Both the position numbers and the translations under genes were made by a program. A stretch of DNA of 21,774 nt, taken from Chara braunii (Eukaryota > Streptophyta > Charophyceae > Charales > Characeae). Position 1 is the first letter of the stretch; each line of letters begins with the position of its first letter. The stretch is from assembly GCA_003427395.1 (NCBI GenBank), contig BFEA01000348.1, positions 188,737 through 210,510 on the forward strand, in the 5' to 3' direction. Below, piece after piece: positions 9,352-17,209 of the stretch. The notes under the pieces were generated by a model, which saw only the letters and a program-made list of their open reading frames with translations, searched no databases and was not told the DNA's origin.

Positions 9352-9562
9352 GTGACTGAGATGAGGTACTTCTTAGGGATGACCGGCTACTATCACAATT
9401 TTGTGAAGAACTATAGCATAGTGGCCGCACCTTTGACGGACCTGACACGCCTTGACACCCCTTGGGAGTGGACAGATAGGTGTGAGGCTGCTTTCGGACA
9501 TTTGAAGCACTCCTTGACACACCATGAGGTCTTGAAACTTCCTGATCCTAACAAGCCATTCC
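9352..9562 (+). pseudogene. pol: RT thumb/connection and start of RNase H, truncated
   Basis: Continues the reverse transcriptase in a shifted frame: VTEMRYFLGMTGYYHNFVKN, then IVAAPLTDL, WEWTDRCEAAF and LKLPDPNKPF, the usual bridge from RT to RNase H. The next residues would normally carry the first RNase H catalytic Asp, but the sequence changes to CGTAC-rich repeat after about 9562. RNase H, integrase and the 3' LTR are absent. Confidence 0.85.
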
Positions 9563-9570
9563 TGGGTTGC

Positions 9571-9660
9571 ACGACGTACGTGTACGCGGGTTGCGAGTAC
9601 ACTCGTACACGTATTCCTGTACGCGACACGTACACACGTACACGTACTCCCGTACGTGGG
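9571..9660. repeat. CGTAC-rich repeat at the truncation point of the plus-strand element
   Basis: CGTACACGTA occurs at 9604-9613 and 9637-9646, within a 20-bp direct repeat that matches at 18 of 20 positions with a 33-bp period. Its reverse complement TACGTGTACG is at 9577-9586, so the segment can also fold. It begins about 10 bp after homology to the RNase H region ends. Confidence 0.65.
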
Positions 9661-9710
9661 AATATGTAATAACAAAAAAAAACAAATCATCGAAAAAATC
9701 TAAAAAAAAA

Positions 9711-9998
9711 AACGTATGTTATGCAAAATGATATTTCAAACAACTTTTGTCGGAGACTCATTACAAAATTTTGCACCAAACTCGAGTGAAAAATCAAAGA
9801 CACAAAAAAGAAATAAATTGAAATAAAAAGTAAAAAAGAATAGGAAAAAAACAGAAAAAATAAAAACAAACTTCTGTAACAAATATATGTTATGCAGAAA
9901 CATGATACAAACAACTTTTTCTCGGGAGTCATCCCCGAATTCCCAATCAAACTCGAGTAAGAAATTAAAAACTAAAAAAAAGGTAATATTATCATAAT
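9711..9998. repeat. Two A-rich repeats with a 171-bp period
   Basis: Three anchors recur at exactly 171 bp: TATGTTATGC (9715 and 9886), CAAACAACTTTT (9737 and 9908) and CTCGAGT (9781 and 9952). The intervening sequence is clearly related but diverged, and both units continue into A-rich tails. The second unit ends, truncated, where a GC-rich sequence begins at 9999. An A-rich stretch before 9711 could be the tail of another unit. Confidence 0.75.
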
Positions 9999-10109
9999 CA
10001 GGGTTGTCGGCGTTCAGGACGGGCCGAACGCCCGAACCCGAACGCCCGACCGTTCGGTACCCCCTCTCGACGCGTTCGACCGTTCGGCCGAACGCGGACC
10101 CAAAAAAAA
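9999..10109. mobile_element. GC-rich segment resembling a hAT-type transposon terminus
   Basis: An abrupt change from A-rich to CpG-rich sequence starts at CAGGGTTGTCGGCG (9999). hAT elements typically begin with CAGGG and have GC-rich subterminal repeats. Here CCGAACG and its complement CGTTCGG recur in both orientations (for example CGACCGTTCGG near 10047 and 10078). The assembly gap starts at 10110, so neither the other end nor the 8-bp duplication can be checked. The 8 bases before CAGGG are ATCATAAT. No transposase is visible. Confidence 0.3.
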
Positions 10110-10754
10110 NNNNNNNNNNNNNNNNNNNNNNNNNNNNNNNNNNNNNNNNNNNNNNNNNNNNNNNNNNNNNNNNNNNNNNNNNNNNNNNNNNNNNNNNNNN
10201 NNNNNNNNNNNNNNNNNNNNNNNNNNNNNNNNNNNNNNNNNNNNNNNNNNNNNNNNNNNNNNNNNNNNNNNNNNNNNNNNNNNNNNNNNNNNNNNNNNNN
10301 NNNNNNNNNNNNNNNNNNNNNNNNNNNNNNNNNNNNNNNNNNNNNNNNNNNNNNNNNNNNNNNNNNNNNNNNNNNNNNNNNNNNNNNNNNNNNNNNNNNN
10401 NNNNNNNNNNNNNNNNNNNNNNNNNNNNNNNNNNNNNNNNNNNNNNNNNNNNNNNNNNNNNNNNNNNNNNNNNNNNNNNNNNNNNNNNNNNNNNNNNNNN
10501 NNNNNNNNNNNNNNNNNNNNNNNNNNNNNNNNNNNNNNNNNNNNNNNNNNNNNNNNNNNNNNNNNNNNNNNNNNNNNNNNNNNNNNNNNNNNNNNNNNNN
10601 NNNNNNNNNNNNNNNNNNNNNNNNNNNNNNNNNNNNNNNNNNNNNNNNNNNNNNNNNNNNNNNNNNNNNNNNNNNNNNNNNNNNNNNNNNNNNNNNNNNN
10701 NNNNNNNNNNNNNNNNNNNNNNNNNNNNNNNNNNNNNNNNNNNNNNNNNNNNNN
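10110..10754. other. Assembly gap (645 N)
   Basis: An unbroken run of N. It is bounded by A(8) and a GC-rich repeat on the left and by a TC microsatellite on the right. Open frames drawn across it have no meaning. Confidence 1.
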
Positions 10755-10785
<31 letters not shown>

Positions 10786-10833
10786 CATATGTGCACCAGT
10801 CCACAACGGTAACGAGGGCTCTCTCTCCCTCTC

Positions 10834-10870
<37 letters not shown>

Positions 10871-10875
10871 GTGTG
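10755..10875. repeat. TC microsatellite and TG microsatellite flanking the gap
   Basis: TC dinucleotides run from the gap edge to about 10783, and TG dinucleotides from about 10836 to 10875 with one CG interruption. About 50 bp of unique sequence and a short CT-rich run lie between them. Confidence 0.97.
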
Positions 10876-11214
10876 GCGGCGGCGGGTGCGCGAGAAAGCA
10901 CTCTGAAGTGCCTAGATCCGCCCTTTCTTCCCTTTGTCATTGGGGAGCTGCACTCTGCCTCCAACAGTCTGCCCAGGATGCAAATAGAAAAGGGGTCGGT
11001 CCGACCGCCCTATACGGCCAATACCGGAAACATTTTTCAGGGGGCGCCCCGGACCCAAGGAACAGGTCTAGGGTGCCCCTTTTTTTTTTTGAATTTCAGG
11101 GTTTTGCCCCCTTCCGGATGGGCCTCCTACGATCCGACGTCCAGACACCGGACAGCAAACCGTCTGGACGCCTCTCCGGATGTCCGGATGGTAGCCATGC
11201 CCAATACCTATTTT
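10876..11214. other. Non-coding stretch with an inverted repeat
   Basis: Rich in CCGGA and GTCCGGA words. CGTCCAGAC (11138-11146) and GTCTGGACG (11162-11170) form a perfect 9-bp stem with a 15-bp loop. It lies just beyond the last recognisable LINE codons and may be its 3' flank, but no poly-A tail marks the junction. Confidence 0.4.
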
Positions 11215-11384
11215 CTAGCCACATCTTTGGGTCTGTCCAGGTGCCAGCCTTACCATCTGCTCCAAGGCCAACGCAATCCACTGAGTTTCTGGGTTGAAGA
11301 GTAACCTTTTGATCCATTGGACTGACAATGTTATTATCTGCATGACCGGATCTAAAATATGTCAAGTCCTCCTTTGGATTTTGG
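11215..11384 (-). pseudogene. LINE ORF2 downstream part, frameshifted
   Basis: After the TAG at about 11385, PKSKGGLDIFRS continues in the same frame. From about 11330 the family pattern continues in another frame as QWIKRLLFNPETQWIALALE and then MVRLAPGQTQRCG, closing at TAG 11215-11217. The order K-GGL-, then Q-WI-LL-, is the usual sequence after the LINE thumb. The switch implies one single-base indel near 11325-11335. Confidence 0.7.
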
Positions 11385-12125
11385 CTAGATTATTGATTGC
11401 CATGCCACCCTTCTCATGACACTCTTGCACTTATGATTACATCTCCATAAGTAAGCCGTAACTTGTCTTTGGAGGGAACACAAGGTTGCTTTATCCATGG
11501 CCCATATTGCCGATTTTAACCATAAAGAAGTTAAAATTACATTGTTGATAACTAGCACACGGCCTAACAAGGACGTATAATTGTTTTTCCATAATTCCAT
11601 TTTGGTTATGGCGGGCTTAGAGAACCATTCATTATTTATCATTGGTCTACCTTCTACTGAGAGAGAAACCCCTAAAATCCTAATAGGACTCTCTAGGGGT
11701 AACCAGTTTATGTGTGGTTGCTCTGGCGGCCAACCCCCCTGATGATGTATCCACCACCCCTGAGTTTTGGTCCCCCAGTTAATCCTCATGTCAAAGAGGG
11801 GTAATAAATTATCCATCATATTCTTGATTGCCTTTAAATTTTCTTGAGAAGCCTCAACCGTAAGAGAGAGGTCATCTGCAAATAGGGAGCACACTGGAAT
11901 TGCCTCTTGTGGAATAGAGGAGGCCTGGACAAGTCTGATATCCATGTGGGTGCGTAAATTGTCCGCTAGTGCTTTCATTACAATAACAGATAGAAAAAGA
12001 ACAATTGGGTCACTTTCTCTCACGGATCTCTCAAAAGAGATCGGTGGAGCAAGGTTACCATTTACCATTGCTATTGTTGTGCCGACGAGTGTAGAATTTC
12101 CACCCAACGTCTTTCCACCCAACGT
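11385..12125 (-). pseudogene. LINE ORF2: RT motif B-C region and thumb
   Basis: About 245 codons without a stop. MVNGNLAPPISFERSVRESDP corresponds to the block normally written RSVRQGCPL, here degraded. CSLFADDLSL holds the catalytic FADD. The thumb follows with RILGVSLSVEG, KMELWKNNYTSLLGRVLVINNVIL and LQRQVTAYLWR, ending VAWQSII before a TAG. The enzyme would copy element RNA at a nicked target site in the nucleus. The start is not a true initiator: the ATG falls inside the RT domain, just after a 15-bp duplication (12097-12126). Confidence 0.85.
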
Positions 12126-12345
12126 CTAGAAAAGCAAATCAACATGATCATAAGCTTTTTCAAAATCTATGAAAATAAAAGCAACATTATGTTTTAATTG
12201 TCTAGATAGTTTCACCAACTCATTGATGAGGAGGATATTGTCTTGAATATTCCTCCCTTGAATGAAACCAGTCTAGGTTGGGCGAGCAATGTCATCTACT
12301 ACTTTGATTAGGCGACTAGCTAATGCCTTACCACAGTAAGCAGAG
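12126..12345 (-). pseudogene. LINE ORF2: RT N-terminal motifs (GFI-GR and motif A)
   Basis: Minus-strand translation gives ASRLIKVVDDIARPT, a TAG at 12273-12275, then TGFIQGRNIQDNILLINELV and FIFIDFEKAYDHV, the metal-binding motif A with its catalytic Asp. The residue before TGFI is normally Gln, so the stop fits a CAG-to-TAG change. A second stop (TAG) follows DLLF near 12126. Confidence 0.82.
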
Positions 12346-12580
12346 CGATTGGCCTATAGTTATGAATATTAGATTCCTCTCCCTTTTTATAAAGCAGAGT
12401 CAGAACTCTTTGACTAACTACCTCTCCCATTCTACCTGTGATCCAGACCGCATGATAGAAACCCATCAATCCTGGGAAAGATAGTCCCACATGACCTCCC
12501 AAAATTATTTTGGAAGATCATCTATACCTGGGATCTTCTCCTCTTCCATAAGCATGAGGGTTGTCCAAATTTCCTCCTTA
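12320..12580 (-). pseudogene. LINE ORF2: region upstream of RT
   Basis: In one frame GNVTKEEIWTTLMLMEEEK is followed by IPGIDDLPK, a TAA, and FWEVMWDYL, matching the LINE pattern of a GK-PG-DGLP block before the fingers. A frameshift near 12480 moves coding to the frame that reads MGFYHAVWITGRMGEVVSQR, VLTLLYKKGEESNIHNYRPI and ALL, the usual I-L-KKG and RPISLL motifs. Another shift near 12325 joins the next segment. Confidence 0.78.
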
Positions 12581-12779
12581 GTGACATTTCCATCATTCCT
12601 TCTTGCTGTTCAGAGAGCACCCTATTTAAGGGAAGAAAAAACTCATTTATATCTCTGATTCTTTGTGATTGTGGAACAGAGTGACATTTCCATCATTCCT
12701 TTTGCTGTTCAGAGAGCACCCTATTTAAGGGAAGAAAAAACTCGTCAATATCTTTGATTCTTTGTGATTGTGGAACATA
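12581..12779. repeat. 100-bp tandem duplication inside the LINE
   Basis: Copy 1 (12581-12680) and copy 2 (12681-12779) match almost exactly; visible differences are one missing base near 12701 and about five substitutions around 12745-12760. On the minus strand each copy encodes the same stretch (VPQSQRI, then DEFFLPLNRVLSEQQ). The single-base difference puts the two copies in different frames. Confidence 0.95.
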
Positions 12780-12844
12780 CTTACTTTCTGACATAAAGAG
12801 TTTTAGGTAAAAATCCCTAGCTAACTTAGTACAGGCTGTAGCTC

Positions 12845-13570
12845 AAGGAATACCTTGGGGGAGGGGGAACAAGTAGCCACGAGAGTAGTAGGGTAGAGGG
12901 AGGATCTTCTCTGTTGGGGCTGATGAGAACTGCCCTTCACCAGAGGGATTCTAATCAGCGGGGGCAGTAAGGGGACAGGAGGTGAGTTAGGTGGGGAAAG
13001 AGGAGGGGTGGATTGGGGAGGCATCATCATTATCAATATTATCATCATCATCACGTCATCGCCAGTCATCACCAGTCTTGTTAATCAGCATCCTTGTTTT
13101 CTTCAACAAGGGTGTTGTTTTGCTCTTCCAAGGTAAGCTATGGTTTTAAAAGGTTGGAGGTCAAGTGGGGAGAGCTCTTCTCCACAGAGGCAGCACAAAG
13201 AGGGAGGTGCTCGCCTTGTAGGGGGTAAGGGCAGATGAGGGGGACTGCGCTAGTCTGGGGCTGGGAGGGACGACAGGGTCACATCATCTCCTGGCAGTGG
13301 CATATCGAGCAGGGGTTGGCTAAAGGTATACCTTTAGGGGGAACTAGTTGCCTCAAGGGATTAATGGCAGTGGAGGGTTTCTTTCTTGTTGGGCTGATTG
13401 GTACTGCCTGTTATCAGGTGATTCTACTCAGTGGCGGGAGTGAAAAGGGAAGAGGGGAAAAAGGAGGGGGAAGCAAGGACGAGGAAAGAGGAAGACGAAG
13501 CGACATCAATCCTCATCATCTATCTTCAACATTGGTCACCCTCCATCACCATGATGGTTATCTGCTTAGG
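12845..13570. repeat. Diverged duplication with a 474-bp offset
   Basis: Sequence from about 12845 to 13090 resembles that from about 13320 to 13570. Both have the order AAGG-ATACCTT, GGGGAAC-AGT, GGGCTGAT (12917 and 13391), ATTCTA-TCAG, a purine-rich run, then ATC-rich sequence. I estimate roughly 70% identity by eye. Between them on the minus strand LEEQNNTLVEENKDAD reads like a short coiled coil, perhaps a relic of a LINE ORF1. No intact ORF is present. Confidence 0.55.
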
Positions 13571-13989
13571 GTTCTTCCATAATCAAATCCCCATTTCCTG
13601 TGTTATTGTTGAATGAGTTTATTTTCAAATTGATCAATGTTAGTGTAATTGCCTACGTTGGTTAGACTTCAGATCGACACTGGCCGGTGCTGGGGCATCG
13701 CTCTGTAACCTGTTTTTAGGAGTTTGAGGCCTGTAGGAGAGTGAGGATTGTTGAGGGAGAAAAGCAATCCGATAACTTGACCAATGGCTAAATTTCACAA
13801 CATAGCTTCAGAATGAGATTGGCTGAACTAGTATGGATACCCGAAATTGGGGAGAGGAAAGAAGTTGAGTTCTAAGTAGATGAACATCCTGATTTGTATT
13901 TCTAATTTAGTAATTATCTCCAATCAGTTGCTCATCATTCTCTTTAGCATTATTGTCTTAGATTCTGACAAACATAAATTTATCATTCT
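13571..13989. other. Anonymous A/T-rich stretch, no gene seen
   Basis: Frames are short on both strands, and no repeat beyond short words is visible. A TCAATGTTAG-type A/T-rich sequence dominates from 13600. Confidence 0.4.
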
Positions 13990-14030
13990 CATGATCATCA
14001 TGATGATGATGATCATCATCATCATCATCT
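13989..14030. repeat. ATC/GAT repeat forming a 26-bp perfect palindrome
   Basis: ATGATGATGATGA (14000-14012) is followed immediately by its reverse complement TCATCATCATCAT (14013-14025), and further ATC repeats continue on the right. ATC-rich tracts also occur at 13022-13055 and, weakly, near 13505-13520. Confidence 0.9.
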
Positions 14031-15211
14031 GAGGGACATTGGGCCCGGTTCTCAGCACATTCTGTCTGGTTACTCCGGGTAGATTGTCAGGAACCCAGCA
14101 TCAATTTTCTAAAATATCAATATCAGCCTTGGTGCAACGAGCCTCTTAGTTCAACACCAGTGAGCGCACACAATCACACCACATGCATGTATGAGAACAC
14201 ACGAAAGTCACATTGGAGGCCAGAGAGATGAAGACCATGTAGCGCAGCTCAAAATTCCAACAAATTATCACATAAACAATTCAAGAGTTTCGATCACAGG
14301 CGCTCAACAGTGCAAACCCAAGTTTCTAGAATCTCCACTGAGGTATGTATCTCCCCGAATCTCTTCTCTCTTCTTCCTTTCTTGATCTTCTCTCTATCTT
14401 CTACCTCCCCGTATCTCCCTATCTGCATGCACTCACGCTCTCTCTACTACTCAAGGACCAACTCTGAATACACCCACTGTCAACTCTATTAACCCTTTTG
14501 AAGACTACTACTAACTACTAGCACTAACACCTTGCACTGGCGCAGCTATGGCTGCCTTCTCCCTATCAGCGTTGTCTCTCCCTCTCTCTCTCTCAGCGCA
14601 GCAGTCTGGCTTCAACACTCTGCCCCTCACATTAGCGCACAAGTGCACCAACACTTCCACACTTCATGTGAATGAGCTATCTGCCCAATGAGGAGGCTGG
14701 TCAGTCCTTTTGCAGTCTTGCATTGCACTTCAACTCGTGCCAGCCTCTGCTTCTTGGGGCCTGACTGGGTTCTAGTACCACATCCCCACGGCCTGTCTAC
14801 TTTCGAATGTCAAGGCATGGAACCTTCCCGAATTTCCATTGGTCTGCTGCTGCTTGGGCCTTTGAGTCATGACTTTTCGATTTTGGCATATGGTTTTGAC
14901 TGTGGATTGTGACTCCTGCCTCTGGGACACGACTCTTGCCTATGGAACTGCCCTTTTACTCATGGGATGTGACTCTTCAATATGACTTTTCACTATGAAG
15001 CGTGATTCTTGCCACTAGGATATGACTGTTTGTTGGGTGCCTGTTGGACTGGACTGCTGAGGTACCCGACTGTGACTTTTCTAAAATTGACGAACTTGAC
15101 CTTTCTTGGCCAGGGCCTCTGACCCTGAGACCCGAATTTGGGGTCTGAATCGTGGAAGGCCTTTCACTCTCGCCGGCCTAATTTCGAGGTCCTCCGAGAA
15201 AAATACCAATT
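14031..15211 (-). repeat. Putative 3' LTR and untranslated tail of the minus-strand Ty3/gypsy element
   Basis: This stretch directly follows the integrase stop and has no protein-coding signal, as expected for the LTR side. It has a U3-like cluster of short TGACTC-bearing repeats (14862-15030) nearest to pol, and purine-rich sequence on the minus strand (around 14360-14400 and 14570-14600). No second LTR copy exists in the window and no exact TG/CA ends or polypurine tract could be fixed, so the limits are approximate. Confidence 0.35.
14862..15030. promoter_or_regulatory. Cluster of TGACTC/TGACT-type sites in degenerate short repeats
   Basis: TGAGTCA at 14863-14869 is a perfect GCN4/AP-1-type core. 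TGACTC recurs at 14910-14915 and 14970-14975, with variants CGACTC (14930), TGACTT (about 14870 and 14983), TGATTC (15003) and TGACTG (14898, 15023). Most are followed by C/TTGCC and then a GGGA or GGA word, forming imperfect units of roughly 20-30 bp. A bZIP-responsive enhancer of the LTR is an inference. Confidence 0.4.
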
Positions 15212-15808
15212 TTATCTGTCTATTATGTTAACTCCTCTCTTAGCTCTTTCATAATAGGATACAATATGCGCTGATGTTTCTATTAGTTCATCTCTCGTAA
15301 ACCAGCGATCTTCTTTAGGTTCTTGATAGGCAAATCTGACCTTATATTGTTGTTGTGGTCTACCCCTCCGCCCAAATCTGTAAACATCTTCCCCAACAAT
15401 CCTATCCACATCATACTTACCATCCATGTCAGGGGGAATCATAGATCCGCGTGATGGAAACATGTCATTACTAACGCAAGGAAGTAATTTTGAAGCATGA
15501 AACATCGGATATGTGTGTAAGTGAGGAGGAATTTCAACAACATACAAGGGACCATCCACATCATTGATTACATCCAGAATCTGCCACGGTCGTCTATAGG
15601 CAGGTAACAACTTCTGGGAAATGTTCTCCTCAGGGAGAAACTCTTTTGACTTCACCCATACCAAATCTCCTACAACAAATTGTGAAGGTCTGCGGTGCTT
15701 ATTGGCTTGTTTGATCATCTGATGTTGTGCTTTACTAATATGTTTTTTAACCTTTTCCAGATCTTTCTGATATTGAACAACAAATCTCTTGGTTCCTAGC
15801 GGAAGTCT
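15212..15808 (-). CDS. pol: Integrase C-terminal region with chromodomain
   Basis: The open part from 15718 has 168 codons and ends in TAA at 15212-15214. It starts with QFVVGDLVWVKSKEFLPEE and LLPAYRRPWQILDVIND, the GPY/F-like module of gypsy integrases, and continues VVEIPPHLHTYPMFHASKLLP. From about residue 100 a chromodomain follows (YDVDRIVGEDVYRFGRRGRP, then YKVRFAYQEPKEDRWFTRDE, ending SYYERAKR), which in this family directs insertion to marked chromatin. Upstream, 15719-15808 continues in the same frame (RLPLGTKRFV) after a TAG following DKV, so the ATG at 15718 is an internal methionine. This module is the best preserved end of the element. Confidence 0.88.
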   Translation of the reverse strand, partial: RLPLGTKRFVVQYQKDLEKVKKHISKAQHQMIKQANKHRRPSQFVVGDLVWVKSKEFLPEENISQKLLPAYRRPWQILDVINDVDGPLYVVEIPPHLHTYPMFHASKLLPCVSNDMFPSRGSMIPPDMDGKYDVDRIVGEDVYRFGRRGRPQQQYKVRFAYQEPKEDRWFTRDELIETSAHIVSYYERAKRGVNIIDR

Positions 15809-16024
15809 CTATACTTTATCAGGGTTTAGACTGTCAATGGGTCTACGTGGGCGCCATCCAAGATGTAGTTCAGTCAGTGTTCTAGATGTAGCTAGATGCA
15901 CAAAATTGTTATAGGCACTTGCAATTTTTGGCAAATGTTCATCCCAATCAATCTGATCTGGATGGATGTACATGCGCAACACTTGCTGCAACAACTTGTT
16001 CATCTGCTCGGTCTGTCCATTTGT
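15806..16024 (-). pseudogene. pol: Integrase core, second half (after TAG)
   Basis: Continues the integrase frame after TAG 16025-16027: TNGQTEQMNKLLQQVLRMYI, including the third catalytic acidic residue (E in GQTEQ), then DQIDWDEHLPKIASAYNNFV and ATSRTLTELHLGWRPRRP. It closes at a TAG after DKV at 15806-15808. The residue at the upstream stop is normally Gln (HPQT-GQTE). Confidence 0.85.
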
Positions 16025-16582
16025 CTAAGGATGTCTACCTGAAGACATAGTCAATTTAGAACCGTATACCTTCATTAGTTGCCACTGCTCACCTGTGAAC
16101 CGCATATCCCTATCACTTACAATAGTTAAGGGATGCTCGAAATCTTTCACCCAATGATTAAAGAATTCCCTAATCACCAAATCAGCTTTTGCTTCTGCAG
16201 GGAGTTCAACAAAAACAGCAAACTTGCTAAATCGATCTACTATCACCATAACCTGACTTTTGCCATTTCTGCTTTTTACCTTAGTGTTCATAAAGTCTAT
16301 AGACACGGAGTCCCCAGGTCTCGACGGAATAGGTAGCGGTCTAAGTAATCCAAGGGGAGGTTGTGTGGAACTTTTGTTCCTCTGACATACCTGACAGCCT
16401 TGCACATAGGAAATGCAGTCATGCTTCATTCCTGGCCACATGTAGGAGCGTAGGAGGTTAGCATAAGTCTTCCTCCATCCGAAGTGTCCCTCAATATCAT
16501 GATTTTCCCCAAGTATTATGCTACGAATTTCCTCTCTATTCGGAACACATAGTCGATCATGGACATTTGTCTTTTCAAACAA
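16025..16582 (-). CDS. pol: Integrase zinc-binding domain and first half of the catalytic core
   Basis: 186 codons open. The HHCC zinc-binding domain has H28 and H33 (HDIEGH) and C63 and C66 (CQVC). The core has catalytic D96 (SIDF) and D157 (SDRD), with RPLPIPSRPGDSVS, VIVDRFSKFAVFVELP and DFEHPLTIVSDRDMRFTGEQ in the usual order. The integrase inserts the cDNA into chromosomal DNA in the nucleus. It is cut by TAG at 16025-16027 right before the block containing the catalytic Glu. The initial ATG is internal: the polyprotein would continue upstream from RNase H. Confidence 0.9.
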   Translation of the reverse strand: MFEKTNVHDRLCVPNREEIRSIILGENHDIEGHFGWRKTYANLLRSYMWPGMKHDCISYVQGCQVCQRNKSSTQPPLGLLRPLPIPSRPGDSVSIDFMNTKVKSRNGKSQVMVIVDRFSKFAVFVELPAEAKADLVIREFFNHWVKDFEHPLTIVSDRDMRFTGEQWQLMKVYGSKLTMSSGRHP

Positions 16583-17207
16583 TAGTCCCTACATTACCCA
16601 ATAGTCCGGGACTTCATGAGGTGTTGTTTGCACCTTGCCAATCAATTGACTATAGACTGGATCACTTGCGTAGGCAGACTTGATATTTTCCTGCAGTTCG
16701 GTGCTTGCATCTAAGTATGTAACAATGGCACCGAAAAAGTCAGTTACTCAATGCATCAGCGACCACATTATACTTTCCCTTTACGGGCTTCGGTTCAAAG
16801 TCAAACTGATCAATCTCCCCAGACCACCTAGTCAATTTAGGTGTCATCTGAGCCTAGGTTTTTAGCCAGCGAAGTGTCTCATGATCCGAGTAGACTTTAA
16901 AGTGGCATCCTAGCAGATAATGTTGCCAGTGATTCAATGCTTCCCTCAGAGCGAACAACTCTCTCTCATAGGTAGAAGCGGCGACCTTTTCGCTAGGTAG
17001 TCTACAGGACATGAATTCTATAGGTCTGTATCTATTCCCATCGTCTTGCTGGAATACAACACCAATCCCGTATTGATCGGCGTCAGTGGTTACGATAAAG
17101 GGTAGAGATGGATCTGCAACTTTCAATATTGGGTAGTTAATCAAACATTTATTTAAACGTTTGAAGGACGCAGTACAATCCTGATCCCATTTCCAGATAG
17201 TTTCTTT
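16583..17207 (-). pseudogene. pol: RNase H domain of the minus-strand Ty3/gypsy element
   Basis: The main frame begins near 17207 and includes FIVTTDADQYGIGVVFQQDD (first catalytic Asp in TTDAD), STYERELFALREALNHWQHY (catalytic Glu) and FKVYSDHETLRWLKT (third Asp in YSDH), then a TAG at 16854-16856. After it the same frame reads [20 protein letters not shown] and NVVADALS (the C-terminal catalytic Asp) before another stop near 16745. Linker sequence to integrase (16583-16740) is broken. The stop after LKT is where Gln is usual. Confidence 0.87.
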
Positions 17208-17209
17208 CT

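Larger units (their letters stand above)
5850..9562 (+). mobile_element. Degenerate Ty3/gypsy LTR retrotransposon, 3'-truncated
   Basis: In order: gag N-terminal region, gag capsid-like domain with CCHC zinc knuckle, aspartic protease, reverse transcriptase and the start of RNase H. This order (protease-RT-RNase H) is diagnostic of the Ty3/gypsy superfamily when integrase follows, but integrase and the 3' LTR are missing here. Homology ends at about 9562 after PDPNKPF, at the start of RNase H, and unrelated CGTAC-rich sequence follows. At least three or four frameshifts and six stops interrupt the coding region, so this is a non-autonomous relic. Confidence 0.92.
11215..12845 (-). mobile_element. 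LINE (non-LTR) retrotransposon remnant, reverse transcriptase region
   Basis: Reading the minus strand from about 12845 down to 11215 gives a plant-type LINE ORF2 in correct order: ARDFYLKLF, EEIWTTLMLMEEEKIPGIDD, a G/E-rich linker, NYRPIALL, TGFIQGRNIQDN, FIDFEKAYDHV, RSVR, FADD and the thumb. The endonuclease domain, 5' end and poly-A tail are not visible. Multiple stops and frameshifts, a 100-bp tandem duplication and a 15-bp one show that it is dead. Confidence 0.88.

Noticed and set aside
9711-9998. Identity with primate alpha satellite because of the 171-bp period
   Set aside because: Only the length agrees; the A-rich sequence does not resemble alpha satellite.
9736-10964. Long open frames spanning 10110-10754
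   Set aside because: They exist only because N codons contain no stops.
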